From CAYGZA01 sp964354135 (GTDB taxonomy: Bacteria; Planctomycetota; Planctomycetia; Pirellulales; Thermoguttaceae), in contig CAYGZA010000376.1 in the NCBI GenBank assembly GCA_964354135.1, positions 1 to 5,806 of the forward strand: a DNA stretch of 5,806 nucleotides, written 5' to 3'. Positions within the stretch are counted from its first letter, which is position 1. Each line of letters starts with the position of its first letter. Of this stretch, positions 5,696 to 5,806 are shown in pieces. The notes beneath the pieces were generated by a model that was not told the origin of the DNA, ran no database searches, and saw only the letters and a program-made list of their open reading frames with translations. The translations under genes and the position numbers were made by a program.

Positions 5696-5806
5696 GGCAG
5701 CCCGACCGGGAACCACGGCCAGGACGCACCCCCCTGGGGAGTGTTTCACACAGGGTCCTTTGATGGGACAGTCGGCTGCAACCGCTATTTAGGCACCCGA
5801 CACCGC

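Larger units (their letters stand above)
5566..5806. other. Intergenic tail with no convincing gene
   Basis: No credible coding region is seen. The plus-strand frame 5566-5763 overlaps the hairpins, is arginine-, glycine- and proline-rich, and lacks a ribosome site. Besides the two hairpins listed separately, there is a small dyad CCAGG-N9-CCTGG (5719-5737). The last 60 bases show no recognisable promoter or gene start. Confidence 0.55.

Noticed and set aside
5566..5763. 65-codon plus-strand frame after the HEAT-repeat gene
   Set aside because: It covers the hairpin and REP-like palindrome, lacks a ribosome site, and has a low-complexity R/G/P composition.

Overview
The window looks like chromosomal DNA of a Planctomycetota bacterium, probably from an environmental or metagenomic lineage. 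It is GC-rich. It carries a Tat-exported Gfo/Idh/MocA oxidoreductase, a secreted HEAT-repeat protein with an embedded DUF3395/DNAJC11_C-like domain, an exported family 5 glycoside hydrolase, and the start of a secreted protein with the 'KLIEYGWDVP' N-terminus I associate with uncharacterised planctomycete proteins. The taxonomic call rests on protein style, because no marker gene is present.

Layout: two transcription units diverge from a 648-bp gene-free region (1372-2019). The leftward unit holds a GH5 endoglycanase-type enzyme (283-1371, minus). After a 125-bp gap with a tight GC-rich hairpin it continues into a secreted protein of unknown function that runs off the left edge (1-157, minus). 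The rightward unit holds the Tat-dependent Gfo/Idh/MocA dehydrogenase (2020-3330, plus). Sixty bases later comes a 724-residue HEAT-repeat protein (3391-5565, plus) with a strong ribosome binding site. Downstream of it, 5566-5806 holds no convincing gene but has a probable transcript-end hairpin (5583-5614) and a perfect 9-bp inverted repeat that looks like a REP element (5651-5695).

How the genes may work together (inference): all four proteins carry export signals, so the locus seems built for processing glycans or glycosides outside the cytoplasm. The GH5 enzyme would cut a beta-linked polysaccharide. The Gfo/Idh/MocA enzyme would oxidise a sugar or glycoside, possibly at C3 as in 3-keto-glycoside pathways. 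The HEAT protein could be a periplasmic scaffold or binding partner. No 3-keto-glycoside hydrolase (DUF1080), transporter or regulator lies in the window, so the pathway assignment is tentative.

I see no RNA genes, CRISPR array, insertion sequence or phage genes. The most useful leads are the domain inserted in the HEAT protein, the repeat-bearing divergent intergenic region with one protein-like small ORF, and the REP-like hairpin at the right end.
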